Assembly (NCBI GenBank): GCA_904846265.1
Contig: CAJHAA010000006.1
Location: 1 to 64,000 of the forward strand
Direction: 5' to 3'
From: Psychrobacter immobilis
GTDB taxonomy: Bacteria; Pseudomonadota; Gammaproteobacteria; Pseudomonadales; Moraxellaceae
DNA length: 64,000 bases
In this document: positions 20,456-29,672 of the stretch, piece by piece
How the letters are laid out: each line of letters begins with the position of its first letter
How positions within the stretch are numbered: the stretch's first letter is position 1
The notes under the pieces: model-generated
Told to the model about the DNA's origin: nothing
What the model saw: only the letters and a program-made list of their open reading frames with translations
Database searches by the model: none
Made by a program: the position numbers and the translations under genes

Positions 20456-22132
20456 TTAAGCTGCTGGTAGGTGATAATAGCGTTGCCATAATTGGGTATA
20501 GCGTTCAACTTCTTGCTGCCATTTTTGCTCATCCCAGCCGAGCTCTTGCTGACATATTTGTTTGAGCCTATCGCTAATTAATGGCGTCATTGCGCCATGT
20601 GGCAGTATCAATCCTAGGCGCGTACGGCGTAATAATAAATCGTCTAAATGAATAACTTGCTCACAGCAGGCCGCAAAGCGAATTTCTGCCCAAATGGTAT
20701 TGCTATCAGTCACATAAGTTAAATCATCGTCATGAGCTAATTCTAATAAGGTATCAAGCTTTAGACCGTAAAACCCTTGTAAACGCTGTTGTAGAGGTTT
20801 TGGTAGTGTTTTGAATTTTGGATTAGTCGGAGTTTGATTACTAAAGACTTGGTCGCTATATACGACATTATCTTCGGTAGTAGACTCGTCAAGTTCGAGC
20901 ACCTTTTGACAAACTTTCAGTACATCAAGGGCGATTAGGCGAAAGGTGGTTAATTTGCCGCCACTGACGGTCACTAAATTATTATCCAACCAAACGCTAT
21001 GGTCGCGTTTTTCTTTACTCGGGCTGACACGCTTACCATCACCGCCATCAGAAATCAGTGGACGCACGCCTGCCCATGAGCTGATGACATCCTTGCGGCT
21101 AATGTCTACATTATCAAAGAGATTATTGGTCGCTGCCAATAGGTAATCCACCTCTTCATTAGTGATACTGACTTCGTTATCGTCTAATGGCGGATGATCC
21201 AAATCGGTGGTACCAAGGACGGTACGGTTTTCCCATGGAAAGACAAAGACGGCTCTTTTGTCGATAGGGTGCAAAAAGGTATAGGCTTGCTGCAACGGTA
21301 GGCGCTCTTGGCTGACCACCAGATGGCTACCACGCGACGGGCGAATTTGTTTATGAAAGCTTTGTTCTGTTTGTTTGCTTGCCTGCATTCTTAGAGTATC
21401 CGCCCAAGCACCCGTAGCACTAACTACCACTTTGGCATGAATATCGTAAGTATGATTGCTATCATTAGAAGCAGTGTCTTTTAAAGTTGCGCCAACTACT
21501 AAGCCTTGCTCATTAGTAATCAATGATTCGGCTTTAAGGTAGTTAATCGCCTGCGCACCATCATGGATGGCTTCATCAAGTACGCGCATCACAAGGCGTG
21601 AGTCATCGGTCACTGCATCACTAAACTGACTGGCGCCCAAAAATTTTTCTTGCTTGATGTGCGGATTAAGCTGTAAAAAAGCGTCTTTTTTAAAGTATTT
21701 AGAGTAGCGCTTGCCCGCGAGCCCATCGTAGACACGTAGCAAGGTATTGAATATCCATGGCGGTGGAAACTTGCCTTTATAATGTGGCATGACGTAATGC
21801 ATCTCGTTGACCAGACCTTTTGCTTCACTGAGCATGCGCTCACGTTCACGCACGCTAAGCAAAGTGGTTTTATAGTCACCTGAGGCAATATAGCGCAGCC
21901 CGCCATGTACCATTTTACTAGAGCGGCTGGACGTGCCCCACGCAAAGTCTTTTTGCTCGATTAATAAAACTGCTAAGCCGCGCCGTGCTGCTTCGCGAGC
22001 AATACCTGCACCAGTAATGCCGCCACCGATGATGAGTATATCCCACGGTACTACTTGAGACGAGCGACGAGATAAAGGCGCTAATGCTTGCTGGCGTTGC
22101 TGATATTGATCATGCTGATTGGCTTGGTTCAT
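20456..22132 (-). CDS. glpD: Glycerol-3-phosphate dehydrogenase/oxidase (FAD)
   Basis: Membrane-associated flavoenzyme oxidising sn-glycerol-3-phosphate to dihydroxyacetone phosphate and feeding electrons to quinone. The 558-aa protein has the Rossmann FAD motif DILIIGGGITGAGIAREAA near residues 28-45, the family signature SSRSSKMVHGGLRYI, and the GGKLTTFR segment. No membrane helix is obvious, as usual for GlpD. It is the middle gene of the leftward operon, 80 bp after the alkyl-DHAP-synthase-like gene and 45 bp before the kinase. The product DHAP is the backbone precursor used by the upstream enzyme's family. Confidence 0.92.
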   Translation of the reverse strand: MNQANQHDQYQQRQQALAPLSRRSSQVVPWDILIIGGGITGAGIAREAARRGLAVLLIEQKDFAWGTSSRSSKMVHGGLRYIASGDYKTTLLSVRERERMLSEAKGLVNEMHYVMPHYKGKFPPPWIFNTLLRVYDGLAGKRYSKYFKKDAFLQLNPHIKQEKFLGASQFSDAVTDDSRLVMRVLDEAIHDGAQAINYLKAESLITNEQGLVVGATLKDTASNDSNHTYDIHAKVVVSATGAWADTLRMQASKQTEQSFHKQIRPSRGSHLVVSQERLPLQQAYTFLHPIDKRAVFVFPWENRTVLGTTDLDHPPLDDNEVSITNEEVDYLLAATNNLFDNVDISRKDVISSWAGVRPLISDGGDGKRVSPSKEKRDHSVWLDNNLVTVSGGKLTTFRLIALDVLKVCQKVLELDESTTEDNVVYSDQVFSNQTPTNPKFKTLPKPLQQRLQGFYGLKLDTLLELAHDDDLTYVTDSNTIWAEIRFAACCEQVIHLDDLLLRRTRLGLILPHGAMTPLISDRLKQICQQELGWDEQKWQQEVERYTQLWQRYYHLPAA

Positions 22133-22212
22133 AAATGATCCGTCGTAATTTGGACTCAGGTTAATCAGTGACTCAATGTTCCTAAGTCTTCTGATCGGGC
22201 TGTAACTGGCTT

Positions 22213-23970
22213 CTAATCTTCGATTAAAACGCCTGGATTCATACGCTGCTCAGGATCTAAGCTTTTGAGCATATCAGCAGTTACTTGGATACCTAGCTCA
22301 CCCTTTTCAGCTGATAAGTAAGGTGCGTGATCACGGCCGACGCCATGCTGATGCGATATCGTCGCTGTGCCATTGGCCAAACTTGAACTGGCGGCATGTT
22401 TGATTTTTTGCCAGCGGCTTAAGGTACTAGCGTGGTCTTGTGCTGCTCTAAAGAAGTAGGTGGTATAAAGACTGGCACCTTGTTTATAGACATGAGAGAT
22501 ATGAGTAAAGACCATCACTTCTTCGCCTTCATCGCTCAAAGCGTTTTTCACCGCTTCTTGCATCTGCTGCATCTGCTCGTCGATATGATTCCAGTTGGTT
22601 GCGGTCTCAAAGGTATCGACCATGATGCCTTTTTCCCATAAGGTGCCACGCAAATAAGGAAATTTAAAGCGTCCATGCGCCCAGACACTGCCCATGATAT
22701 CGGTTATTTTGCCCGTGACACTGCCTTGCTGTTTTAATAGCTTATTAAACTGCGTCAGTGCCAATTTATTTTGTGCTTTATCCCCTGAGACGCCATAAGT
22801 GAGCATGACTTTTTTTGAGCTGAGTCCGCGCGCTTTTAGATAAGTGCTAATGGCTAAAAATTGACTAGGGGTTGTACCCAGATGCAAGTGCGCGTCAGTC
22901 TCGACAGCATTACTTAGACGCAACATCGATAGGCGAACATTTTTTTGCACGGCTTGTCTAAGCACTTCTTTACCCGCTTCCCAGTTAGGCAGAAATGCCA
23001 CTTTAAATAGCTCTTCTTCTGGTTGCGACTGCACCCGCATTTTGACTTCAGTAAAAATACCAGTGCGACCTTCAGTGCCCATCATCATCTCGCGCAGATC
23101 AGGCCCTGCTGCTGACGCTGGAATATCCGCAATATTGAGCACGCCTTGTGGCGTCACCAACGTACCACCAGCAAACAACTGCTCAATGCGCCCATAGCCT
23201 AACGACTGCTGACCACTAGAACGCGCTGCAATCCAGCCGCCAAGTGTCGATAGCTCCCAAGACTGAGGATAATGTCCCAAGCGGTAGCCGTATGCGTCCA
23301 GTTGTGCTTCGACTGCTGGCCCTTGTGTACCTGCGCCAAAAGTAGCAATTTGGCTATCATTGTCTAAATCAATGAGTTGATCCATCTTGCTCATAGCGAT
23401 GGTCAATACGGGGCGTGAACCTTTTTGCGGATTGATATGACCCGCGACTGAGGTGCCGCCACCGAAAGGAATGACGATAAGGTCGTGCTCGCTCGCTAGC
23501 TTTAATAAGGTTTCGACATCAGCGGTCGATTCAGGAAAAGCGACCCCATCAGGAAAGGCTTCAAAGTCGCCACCATGCATGGCTATCCAGTCTGGAAAGC
23601 TTTGGCCACGAGCATGTCTGAGCCTCACTTCGTTATCGATAGATACAGTATCAAGCTCAGTCATAGCAACAGGCAAGCGCGATTTGGGGACGGTTTTAAG
23701 TACTTGCTGTAAGCTCACTGATGATAGTTTTTTGGTTTTACCAATGTGCGATTTGATCAGTTTCGCCCCGTGCGCTGAGACTTTTTTATTAATATTGATA
23801 TTGCCCCAACCATTCCAGCGCGTTTGCTCGATTGGGGTATTTACCGTATGACCTTTTGAGGTGGTGTCAATACTGGTGTTATTGGTATTTTGGTTATCAG
23901 AATTTACTGAAATAGCTTTAGACGGGTCAGATTTAGGGCGTTTTCGGATAAGGGCTTTGATTTTGCTCAT
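22213..23970 (-). CDS. FAD-binding oxidase, alkyl-DHAP synthase-like
   Basis: Flavoprotein of the vanillyl-alcohol-oxidase fold (585 aa). The FAD-binding PCMH domain contains VIPFGGGTSVAGH near residue 165, followed by the substrate-binding domain with a conserved HGVGRDH motif near the C-terminus. The early RWNGWGN motif and the HGVGRDHAPYL block are those I associate with alkyldihydroxyacetonephosphate synthase, which exchanges the acyl group of acyl-DHAP for a fatty alcohol. D-lactate- or glycolate-type oxidases of the same fold are the alternative. The N-terminal 50 residues are polar and unconserved. It is first in the operon with glpD and the FGGY kinase; start ATG at 23970 after TATGTCCC, a poor ribosome-binding site. 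Confidence 0.82.
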   Translation of the reverse strand: MSKIKALIRKRPKSDPSKAISVNSDNQNTNNTSIDTTSKGHTVNTPIEQTRWNGWGNININKKVSAHGAKLIKSHIGKTKKLSSVSLQQVLKTVPKSRLPVAMTELDTVSIDNEVRLRHARGQSFPDWIAMHGGDFEAFPDGVAFPESTADVETLLKLASEHDLIVIPFGGGTSVAGHINPQKGSRPVLTIAMSKMDQLIDLDNDSQIATFGAGTQGPAVEAQLDAYGYRLGHYPQSWELSTLGGWIAARSSGQQSLGYGRIEQLFAGGTLVTPQGVLNIADIPASAAGPDLREMMMGTEGRTGIFTEVKMRVQSQPEEELFKVAFLPNWEAGKEVLRQAVQKNVRLSMLRLSNAVETDAHLHLGTTPSQFLAISTYLKARGLSSKKVMLTYGVSGDKAQNKLALTQFNKLLKQQGSVTGKITDIMGSVWAHGRFKFPYLRGTLWEKGIMVDTFETATNWNHIDEQMQQMQEAVKNALSDEGEEVMVFTHISHVYKQGASLYTTYFFRAAQDHASTLSRWQKIKHAASSSLANGTATISHQHGVGRDHAPYLSAEKGELGIQVTADMLKSLDPEQRMNPGVLIED

Positions 23971-24034
23971 AGGGACATACCTGTCAATTTATTATGATTA
24001 TCTGTGACTATAATAAGTAACTGTTTTCTGTACA

Positions 24035-24277
24035 TTAGTCAACAACGATTGGTGTGCTGTTCCGACTTGCTAATTCTTTATTCCCCACCAAAACCATCAG
24101 TCTATGCGCTAAGTAATGCCAAATAACACCAATAAACCCTAATATATAAAAGTACCAATGCGGTGAGACTAAGCTTGAGAAGATTTTAGATGAAGTCCAT
24201 GTGTTGCCGAATAATATGCGGTAATCATAGGCGACACTGATGCAAGCTTCTCTGTAGAATACTATATAAAAAAGCAT
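24035..24277 (-). CDS. Small hypothetical membrane protein
   Basis: An 80-aa open frame with one clear hydrophobic segment (HWYFYILGFIGVIWHYLAH, about residues 44-62) and aromatic-rich flanks. I do not recognise a family. The coding-like sequence continues about 17 codons upstream of the ATG without a start codon before meeting a stop, and a neighbouring frame has an ATG. The 5' end may therefore be damaged or frameshifted. It lies between the flavoprotein operon and guaA, and no good ribosome-binding site is visible. Confidence 0.4.
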   Translation of the reverse strand: MLFYIVFYREACISVAYDYRILFGNTWTSSKIFSSLVSPHWYFYILGFIGVIWHYLAHRLMVLVGNKELASRNSTPIVVD

Positions 24278-24527
24278 AATAGCTGCTTTACGAGACCAAT
24301 AAACCGCTTTTTGATTTTGCTCATTATTCTATAACGCCTTGTTATGATTTCTTATGGATGGAGGAATATAAATGAAATCCTTATAAAAATGAAATAAAGT
24401 TCGAGAATATACTGGTCTAATGAGATAGTTATATGTCAGTTGGTAGATTAGCGTATTTTTATAACCAATAGACTGCTCAAACTTGTTAAAATAGCGCACC
24501 AATTTATTTATTGATGGACACTACGTT

Positions 24528-26123
24528 ATGACAACTGCTGCCAACGTTCCTACTATTAAAGAAGATCGCATCTTAATTCTCGATTTTGGCTCACAGTACA
24601 GCCAGCTTATCGCCCGCCGTGTCCGTGATTCAGGCGTATTCTGTGAGATGTTCCCTTATGATATCGACACTCAGCGCATTACCGATTTTGGCGCAAAAGG
24701 CGTTATCTTATCTGGCGGTCCTGAGAGCGTGCACGCAGATGACAGCCCACGCATCAATGATGCCGTATTTGATCTAGGCGTACCCGTATTGGGTATCTGC
24801 TACGGTATGCAAGCGATGGCAGAGCGCTTCGGTGGTAAAGTTCATGCCAGTGATATCCATGAATTTGGCGCAGCAACCATCAATATCGATGGCAAATCAA
24901 CGCTGACTGATGGTATCGAAGACGCAGCAGCGAAGCTAAATGTGTGGATGAGTCATGGCGATAAAGTGGTCGATGCCCCACAAGGCTTCGATATCGTCGC
25001 TAGTACGCCAAGCTGCCCGATTGCGATTATGGCTGATGATTCGCGCTATTATTATGGTTTGCAGTTCCATCCTGAAGTCACGCATACCGCACAAGGTTCT
25101 GCATTACTAGGACGTTTTGTCCATGAAATCTGTGGCTGCGCTGGTAGCTGGACGCCTGACAACATCATCGATATGCGTATCGAACAACTCAAAAAGCAAA
25201 TCGGTGATAAGCAAGTATTGCTCGGTCTTTCAGGTGGTGTAGATAGCTCAGTCGTCGCAGCATTATTGCATAAAGCGATTGGCGATCAGCTAACGTGTGT
25301 GTTTGTTGATACTGGTCTTTTGCGTCTGCACGAAGGCGACCAAGTGATGCAAATCTTTGCTGAAAACATGGGTGTAAAAGTGATTCGTGTTGATGCTGAA
25401 GAGTTATTTTTAACCGCATTGGCTGGCGAGTCTGATCCAGAAGCCAAGCGCAAAATCATCGGTAAAACCTTTATCGATGTATTCGCTAATAGTGCCCGTG
25501 AAGTCAGTGAGCAAAGCGATGGTAAAGTCATCGAATTCTTAGCGCAAGGCACGATTTACCCAGACGTTATCGAATCAGCGAAGTCGCATCAAGGTAAAGC
25601 CCACGTGATTAAGAGCCATCACAACGTTGGTGGTTTGCCAGATGATTTGGCGTTTGAGTTGGTTGAGCCGTTACGTGATTTGTTTAAAGATGAAGTCCGT
25701 AAATTGGGTATTACCCTTGGTTTACCTGCGAAGATGATTAACCGCCATCCTTTCCCAGGACCGGGTTTGGGTGTGCGTATCTTAGGTGAAGTCACTAAAG
25801 AATTTGCCGATATCTTGCGTTCTGCTGATGCTATCTTTATGGAAGAATTAGAGCGTTCAGGCTGGTATGAAAAGACCGCGCAAGCGTTTGCGGTATTCCA
25901 ACCGATCAAATCGGTCGGTGTGGTCGGTGATGGTCGCCGCTATGCATGGGTAATCGCGTTACGTGCGGTTGAAACGGTAGACTTTATGACCGCTCGCTTT
26001 GCCCATCTGCCGTATGATTTGATCGAGACGGTATCGAACCGCATTATGAATGAAATCGCTGAAGTCTCACGCGTGACTTATGATGTGTCGAGCAAGCCAC
26101 CAGCTACGATTGAGTGGGAATAA
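24528..26123 (+). CDS. guaA: GMP synthase (glutamine-hydrolysing)
   Basis: Converts XMP to GMP with ATP and glutamine, the last step of guanine nucleotide synthesis. The 531-aa protein has a class I amidotransferase domain with the nucleophile motif GICYGMQ and the later HPEVTHT. An ATP-pyrophosphatase domain with GLSGGVDSS follows near residue 235, and the dimerisation domain ends PPATIEWE. The length is typical. The 3' end is a known target of integrative elements in several bacteria. Here, partial copies of its last 23 codons recur downstream at 28107-28175 and, more decayed, at 28742-28762. No guaB is adjacent. Confidence 0.97.
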   Translation: MTTAANVPTIKEDRILILDFGSQYSQLIARRVRDSGVFCEMFPYDIDTQRITDFGAKGVILSGGPESVHADDSPRINDAVFDLGVPVLGICYGMQAMAERFGGKVHASDIHEFGAATINIDGKSTLTDGIEDAAAKLNVWMSHGDKVVDAPQGFDIVASTPSCPIAIMADDSRYYYGLQFHPEVTHTAQGSALLGRFVHEICGCAGSWTPDNIIDMRIEQLKKQIGDKQVLLGLSGGVDSSVVAALLHKAIGDQLTCVFVDTGLLRLHEGDQVMQIFAENMGVKVIRVDAEELFLTALAGESDPEAKRKIIGKTFIDVFANSAREVSEQSDGKVIEFLAQGTIYPDVIESAKSHQGKAHVIKSHHNVGGLPDDLAFELVEPLRDLFKDEVRKLGITLGLPAKMINRHPFPGPGLGVRILGEVTKEFADILRSADAIFMEELERSGWYEKTAQAFAVFQPIKSVGVVGDGRRYAWVIALRAVETVDFMTARFAHLPYDLIETVSNRIMNEIAEVSRVTYDVSSKPPATIEWE

Positions 26124-26149
26124 ACCGTTTAAGTATTCTAAACGGCAAC

Positions 26150-26202
26150 GGTGTTAACCTAGCTAGATGTACAAACACGTACTATCTACGCTCGGTTGCC
26201 TT
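26150..26202. repeat. Dispersed repeat, copy A
   Basis: A 53-bp segment of about 80% identity to 62652-62703 (copy B); both share GTTAACC, then ATGTAC, CGTACTAT and TTGCCTT in order. Each can form a hairpin around ATGTAC/GTAC. It is intergenic in both places. Probably a member of a genomic repeat family; two copies are in this window. Confidence 0.6.
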
Positions 26203-26306
26203 GTTACCATTTTAGACTACGAAAACTTATCTAAATAGCTTTTCAACTCAAATTTTTTGAATTGATATACGACTAATCAATAATTAGATTAGTTCAATAT
26301 AGCGAT

Positions 26307-26339
26307 AAAAAAGCACTCAACTTGGTTGGGTGCTTTTTT
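26307..26339 (+). terminator. Terminator downstream of guaA
   Basis: A 14-bp stem (26307-26320 with 26326-26339, core AGCACTCAA, one G-T pair) with a 5-nt loop and T-run, about 183 bp after the guaA stop. A diverged copy of the same terminator, including loop CTTGG, occurs at 28793-28825. Confidence 0.85.
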
Positions 26340-26493
26340 TGGTTCAAACAAACAGGCAACTAAGAATCCTCGAATTTTTCATTGAACATTTGTCTTTATT
26401 ATCTATAATATAGTCAACTTTAATTGGCTATTATTTATTAAAGTCGAGATAAGCCTATCAACCGTTCAGTATTTAGTAAAATTAAGGGATAAG

Positions 26494-27180
26494 ATGCTTT
26501 GTAATAATTGTAATCAAGAAAATTCAAGCGAGGCAGGATTTTGTTCAAAATGTGGGCATCAGCTCTCTGACGTTCAAGCACAAACACCGCCACCATTAAC
26601 GCCAGTTAATATTTCTAAAGATGCGCAAATCCCGCAAAACCATTCAGCTTCCAGTTCTGAAAATGCCGATGCTTTATTGGCAGCTTTCGTTGGTGAAAAG
26701 TATGACAGCTTTTATCGTGATAAATGGTTTAAGGACAGCGAGCCACGCTTAGAGGTTAATAATGATGGCTCTAGTATACACAGTTTTAATTTGGCTGGAC
26801 TTCTCTTGGGAACGTCTTGGTTGTGCTATCGTAAAATGTATCTAGTCGCTTTTTTTATTGTACTTGGCATTAATGCAGTTGATTTAGTCTTAATGCATCT
26901 GCTCGGTATGGAGGCGTATAGCTCTATAGGTCAAACCAGCTTTTTTGTCGCATGGGCAGTACTGACAGGACTTTTAGGTAATTATTTTTACTTTAGTCAC
27001 AGCGTCAAAAATATAAAAAAAGTCATGAGTAATACAGCTGACCCAGCGACGGTCGAACAGGAGTTAGCGGCAAAGGGTGGTACGTCATGGGTTGGCGCCA
27101 TTGTGGGTAGCATATTATCAGTATTGCTATCTATGGGTATGTCCTATTTGTTTGCGCCTGAGTGGTATTGGTTGGTGTAG
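26494..27180 (+). CDS. Zinc-ribbon DUF2628 membrane protein
   Basis: A 228-aa protein with an N-terminal zinc ribbon, CNNCNQENSSEAGFCSKCGH (residues 3-22, two CxxC pairs). A Pro/Ser-rich linker follows, then a DUF2628-type membrane domain with FNLAGLLLGTSWLCYRKMY and about three to four hydrophobic segments. The start ATG at 26494 follows TTAAGGGA. Function is unknown; zinc-ribbon plus DUF2628 proteins are common small inner-membrane proteins. It is the first gene in the block between the guaA stop and the duplicated guaA 3' end, so it may be cargo of a decayed integrative element. Confidence 0.75.
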   Translation: MLCNNCNQENSSEAGFCSKCGHQLSDVQAQTPPPLTPVNISKDAQIPQNHSASSSENADALLAAFVGEKYDSFYRDKWFKDSEPRLEVNNDGSSIHSFNLAGLLLGTSWLCYRKMYLVAFFIVLGINAVDLVLMHLLGMEAYSSIGQTSFFVAWAVLTGLLGNYFYFSHSVKNIKKVMSNTADPATVEQELAAKGGTSWVGAIVGSILSVLLSMGMSYLFAPEWYWLV

Positions 27181-27222
27181 TACGTCTAATAAATAAGGTT
27201 AATCTAAGGAGGCGAGACAAAA

Positions 27223-28038
27223 GTGATGGAACCATTAAAACAAGCATATGATTTGGAACTCACGGATAAAGATCATGGGCAAGGTTGGGCTTTTGGTCGC
27301 CCAGTCGGCATCACCACGGATCAATGGCCGCGAAGCAGGATTAACGGCCTACCGATGGCGCACTTATGGACGATATTAGTGCCTGAAGCGTATCGCATAA
27401 AAGGGAAAGATCTCGTGGCAATATCGCTTTTTCAAGCGGATGATCATGTTGAAGATAGGGTAGACGGTGTTGAAGATATGATTGCTAACCTCACTGAGGT
27501 GAATGATACAGACGCTGAGAATTTTTGGGCGTCACTGAGTCGCTATGCTAATCATCGTCACCCTCAAGAAATCTATCTTGAAGATATTATTGGTGGTGGC
27601 TGGACATTGATTTGGCTAACCAAGGAGGAGTTTGAAGGTGAAGCGACAGCACTGCCTAATAAAGAAGATAGTATATATCCAAATTATGAGATTGAAGAGT
27701 GGAGTAGCACTTGCTTTGCCAAAGATGAACCCGCTCAGTTTATTAAGCACGTTGTCCGAATAGATGATCCTAATGTCGGAAAAATGCTTGATGAGTGGCC
27801 AGATGAAGATGATGGAAATGCCTATATTCCGATGTTCTCTGAAAAAGGTGAGATGTTAAAGCTTGATAGGTTTCATGCAAAAAGTCATTTTGGTGGTACG
27901 GCCAATCCCATTCAAGCGATACCAGAATTTAGCCCTTTTTATATTGAGTTTGAAGAAACGCTTGGCGATGCCAATATGGGCGGTGGTAATGGGCAAATTG
28001 ATTTGCTGAATAATGAGTTTGACTGGGCGTGTGGCTAG
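27223..28038 (+). CDS. Hypothetical protein, possibly DUF1963-like
   Basis: A 271-aa acidic soluble protein. I do not recognise it firmly. The C-terminal part ([10 protein letters not shown] near residue 225, and the ending [15 protein letters not shown]) recalls the YwqG/DUF1963 layout, but the match is weak and the N-terminal half ([25 protein letters not shown]) is unlike anything I know. Strong AAGGAGG at 27207-27213 precedes GTG 27223 and ATG 27226; either could start translation. It lies 42 bp after the zinc-ribbon gene and upstream of the duplicated guaA 3' end. Nearby immunity-type proteins of this size exist in toxin loci, but no toxin is next to it. Confidence 0.6.
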   Translation: MMEPLKQAYDLELTDKDHGQGWAFGRPVGITTDQWPRSRINGLPMAHLWTILVPEAYRIKGKDLVAISLFQADDHVEDRVDGVEDMIANLTEVNDTDAENFWASLSRYANHRHPQEIYLEDIIGGGWTLIWLTKEEFEGEATALPNKEDSIYPNYEIEEWSSTCFAKDEPAQFIKHVVRIDDPNVGKMLDEWPDEDDGNAYIPMFSEKGEMLKLDRFHAKSHFGGTANPIQAIPEFSPFYIEFEETLGDANMGGGNGQIDLLNNEFDWACG

Positions 28039-28106
28039 CTGTTGATAACGTAAAAATGGCTGCGTTTGAAAGTCATTTGCTCCATCTTTATCTACCTGCG
28101 AATACA

Positions 28107-28175
28107 ATTGCTAAGATATCACGTGTGACTTATGATGTGTCGAGTAAGCCACCTACGACAATTGAGTGGGAATAA
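28107..28175 (+). pseudogene. Duplicated 3' end of guaA (attachment-site-like)
   Basis: Reads [22 protein letters not shown] then stop, against [22 protein letters not shown] at the end of intact guaA (26055-26123). By direct comparison 58 of 69 bases match and the stop codon is shared. There is no upstream guaA sequence, so this is only a 3' fragment in direct orientation, the hallmark left by an element that integrated at the gene's 3' end. No integrase gene remains between the copies. Confidence 0.85.
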
Positions 28176-28207
28176 TTATCCAATAAGACACTGCTTGTCA
28201 TCATTAG

Positions 28208-28235
28208 AAAAGTTCACGTTATCGTGGGCTTTTTT
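28208..28235 (+). terminator. Terminator after the duplicated guaA end
   Basis: An 11-bp stem (28208-28218 with 28223-28233, core CACG/CGTG, two G-T pairs) with loop TTAT and a T-run, 32 bp after the fragment's stop codon. It differs from the terminator after intact guaA. Confidence 0.7.
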
Positions 28236-28464
28236 ATGTCTGTCATCTTTTCACTGATAGTTCATATAGATTGGTAAGTTGGGAATACTACCTAACTCTC
28301 TTATATCTAACTCACTGAATTAGGATGTTTAACGTAAATTTCTGAGATTAAGACTTACTCGACCAAATTGGCTAATAAGAAAAGGCAATTTCGGTACTAT
28401 TGTATTGAAGAAAAGCCAGTACAATTAGTTCTGGCCTGCCATTAAAAGTAAAATTATTTCATCC

Positions 28465-28590
28465 TCACTTGGAGGATTTACTCGGCTTTACAGATGGAGT
28501 ATTTCCTGGAGTGTTTTTATTGTCACGTCGACGTTGATCTGGCTTCCCAGTCGACTTAGCAATTGGTTTCGGTCCTGGCTTCAAGCTCAT
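28465..28590 (-). CDS. Small basic hypothetical protein (41 aa)
   Basis: A 41-codon open frame starting MSLKPGPKPIAKSTGKPDQ and ending KPSKSSK, very rich in Lys, Pro and Ser. AAAGGATT is placed about 8 bp before the ATG at 28590. This ribosome-binding site and the phase-consistent composition support it, but at this length chance cannot be excluded. It lies in the otherwise gene-free 28176-28834 interval between the second and third guaA-end remnants. Similar short KPGPKP-starting proteins are seen in mobile regions; no function is assigned. Confidence 0.4.
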   Translation of the reverse strand: MSLKPGPKPIAKSTGKPDQRRRDNKNTPGNTPSVKPSKSSK

Positions 28591-28741
28591 GATTTAATCC
28601 TTTAATTTAGCGAGGTTATTCCTCACCTATGAAATGTGGTCTTCATCAGTAAATTTCAATATACAATTAAGAAAATATTAAAAATCATAAGTAACGTTAT
28701 TAGAGTTATCAATAATGTTAGTAACTAGGCAGCTACTGGCG

Positions 28742-28762
28742 GTTACGATGGAGTGGGAGCAA
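28742..28762 (+). pseudogene. Third, decayed copy of the guaA 3' terminus
   Basis: 21 bp with 17 matches to guaA 26103-26123, in the same orientation, including the shared GAGTGGGA. The stop codon is lost. It precedes a copy of the guaA terminator by 30 bp. This may mark the original chromosomal junction of the element or an earlier insertion. Confidence 0.5.
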
Positions 28763-28792
28763 GATTCTAGATAATACTTAGTTTTAAATGAT

Positions 28793-28825
28793 AAAAAAGC
28801 ACTCAACTTGGTTCGGTGTTTTTTT
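28793..28825 (+). terminator. Decayed copy of the guaA terminator
   Basis: Left arm and loop (AAAAAAGCACTCAACTTGG) are identical to 26307-26325; the right arm has changed (TTCGGTG for TTGGGTG), leaving one mismatch and two G-T pairs. It lies 10 bp beyond the stop of the convergent HEPN-like gene and may end both transcripts. Confidence 0.65.
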
Positions 28826-28834
28826 ATTTCACAG

Positions 28835-29563
28835 CTAACTTTCGACAGGGGACTTGCTCTGTATTAGACTAGTATATACAGGGGATAGACTATTGATTAA
28901 ATCTGTTACCAACTTATCTATTGCTAGTAATACGTTTTCATATTGGTCAATAGACTCATCACTTACCATTTCTTTAATGTTGTCATATGACATTCGATCA
29001 GTGATCTCCTTTATTGAAATAGACTCCGTTTTAGCATTCTCTATGGTTTGTAAAACACATAAATTCTGATTAGAAAAACCAGCCTGATGAGCTACTTTAT
29101 TTCTAGGTATTCTTAGCTCCTTTATTGTATCTTGCATGTCTTTTAAGACGGCAGCTGAAGGTGGATAGCTCTCTAGTAATTTTTTATTAATTTTTTGGTT
29201 ACTACCCATTCTTTCTATCTGATCCTCTTCCATCCTAATAGTTGAACCAGCTAATTTATACGAGCGATCCACTACACTAGTTAATCTAAATAAGAAGTTT
29301 TCAATATGATGAGCATGATGCTCAGAAAAATTATATCCTGAATCTTCATATTTTTTTTTGCGCAAATAATCCATTGTGATCGACATATTTTTCAGAGCGT
29401 TATCAATTTCATAAACTCTTGAAAAAATATTTTGAGCATATATCTCGATAGCTGAAGCGCTATAGCTATTATTACCATTTGAAAAAGCAGCCATACCTTT
29501 GGAGAGAGAGTCGGTAACTAGTGGAAAAAATTGCTTTATATTAGGGTTCTCAGTATGGCTCAT
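28835..29563 (-). CDS. HEPN-like domain protein, function unknown
   Basis: A 242-aa, largely helical soluble protein. It contains RNKVAH at residues 154-159, fitting the Rx4-6H motif of HEPN RNases and HEPN-fold proteins, and an upstream helical segment ENFLFRLTSVVDRSYKLAG like that of Cthe_2314-type HEPN proteins. The ATG at 29563 has a good AAGGAACATC site. HEPN proteins include RNase toxins and nucleotidyltransferase partners. No partner gene is adjacent: the next gene upstream is the AcuI-type oxidoreductase beyond a terminator. It is AT-richer than its neighbours and borders the guaA-end accessory block. Confidence 0.55.
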   Translation of the reverse strand: MSHTENPNIKQFFPLVTDSLSKGMAAFSNGNNSYSASAIEIYAQNIFSRVYEIDNALKNMSITMDYLRKKKYEDSGYNFSEHHAHHIENFLFRLTSVVDRSYKLAGSTIRMEEDQIERMGSNQKINKKLLESYPPSAAVLKDMQDTIKELRIPRNKVAHQAGFSNQNLCVLQTIENAKTESISIKEITDRMSYDNIKEMVSDESIDQYENVLLAIDKLVTDLINSLSPVYTSLIQSKSPVES

Positions 29564-29609
29564 GATGTTCCTTAATTAAGTAAAAGATGAATAAGAGAAA
29601 GCTATAAAT

Positions 29610-29645
29610 AAAAAGCAGTACCTCAAAAGAGATGCTGCCTTTTTT
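29610..29645 (-). terminator. Terminator after the acuI-type gene
   Basis: Imperfect hairpin with CTC/GAG and GCAG/CTGC arms and A/T runs on both sides, located 28 bp after the stop at 29673 on the minus strand. Stem mismatches lower the confidence. Confidence 0.55.
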
Positions 29646-29672
29646 ATAATGTTTGACTGCTAAGCTAAAAAC

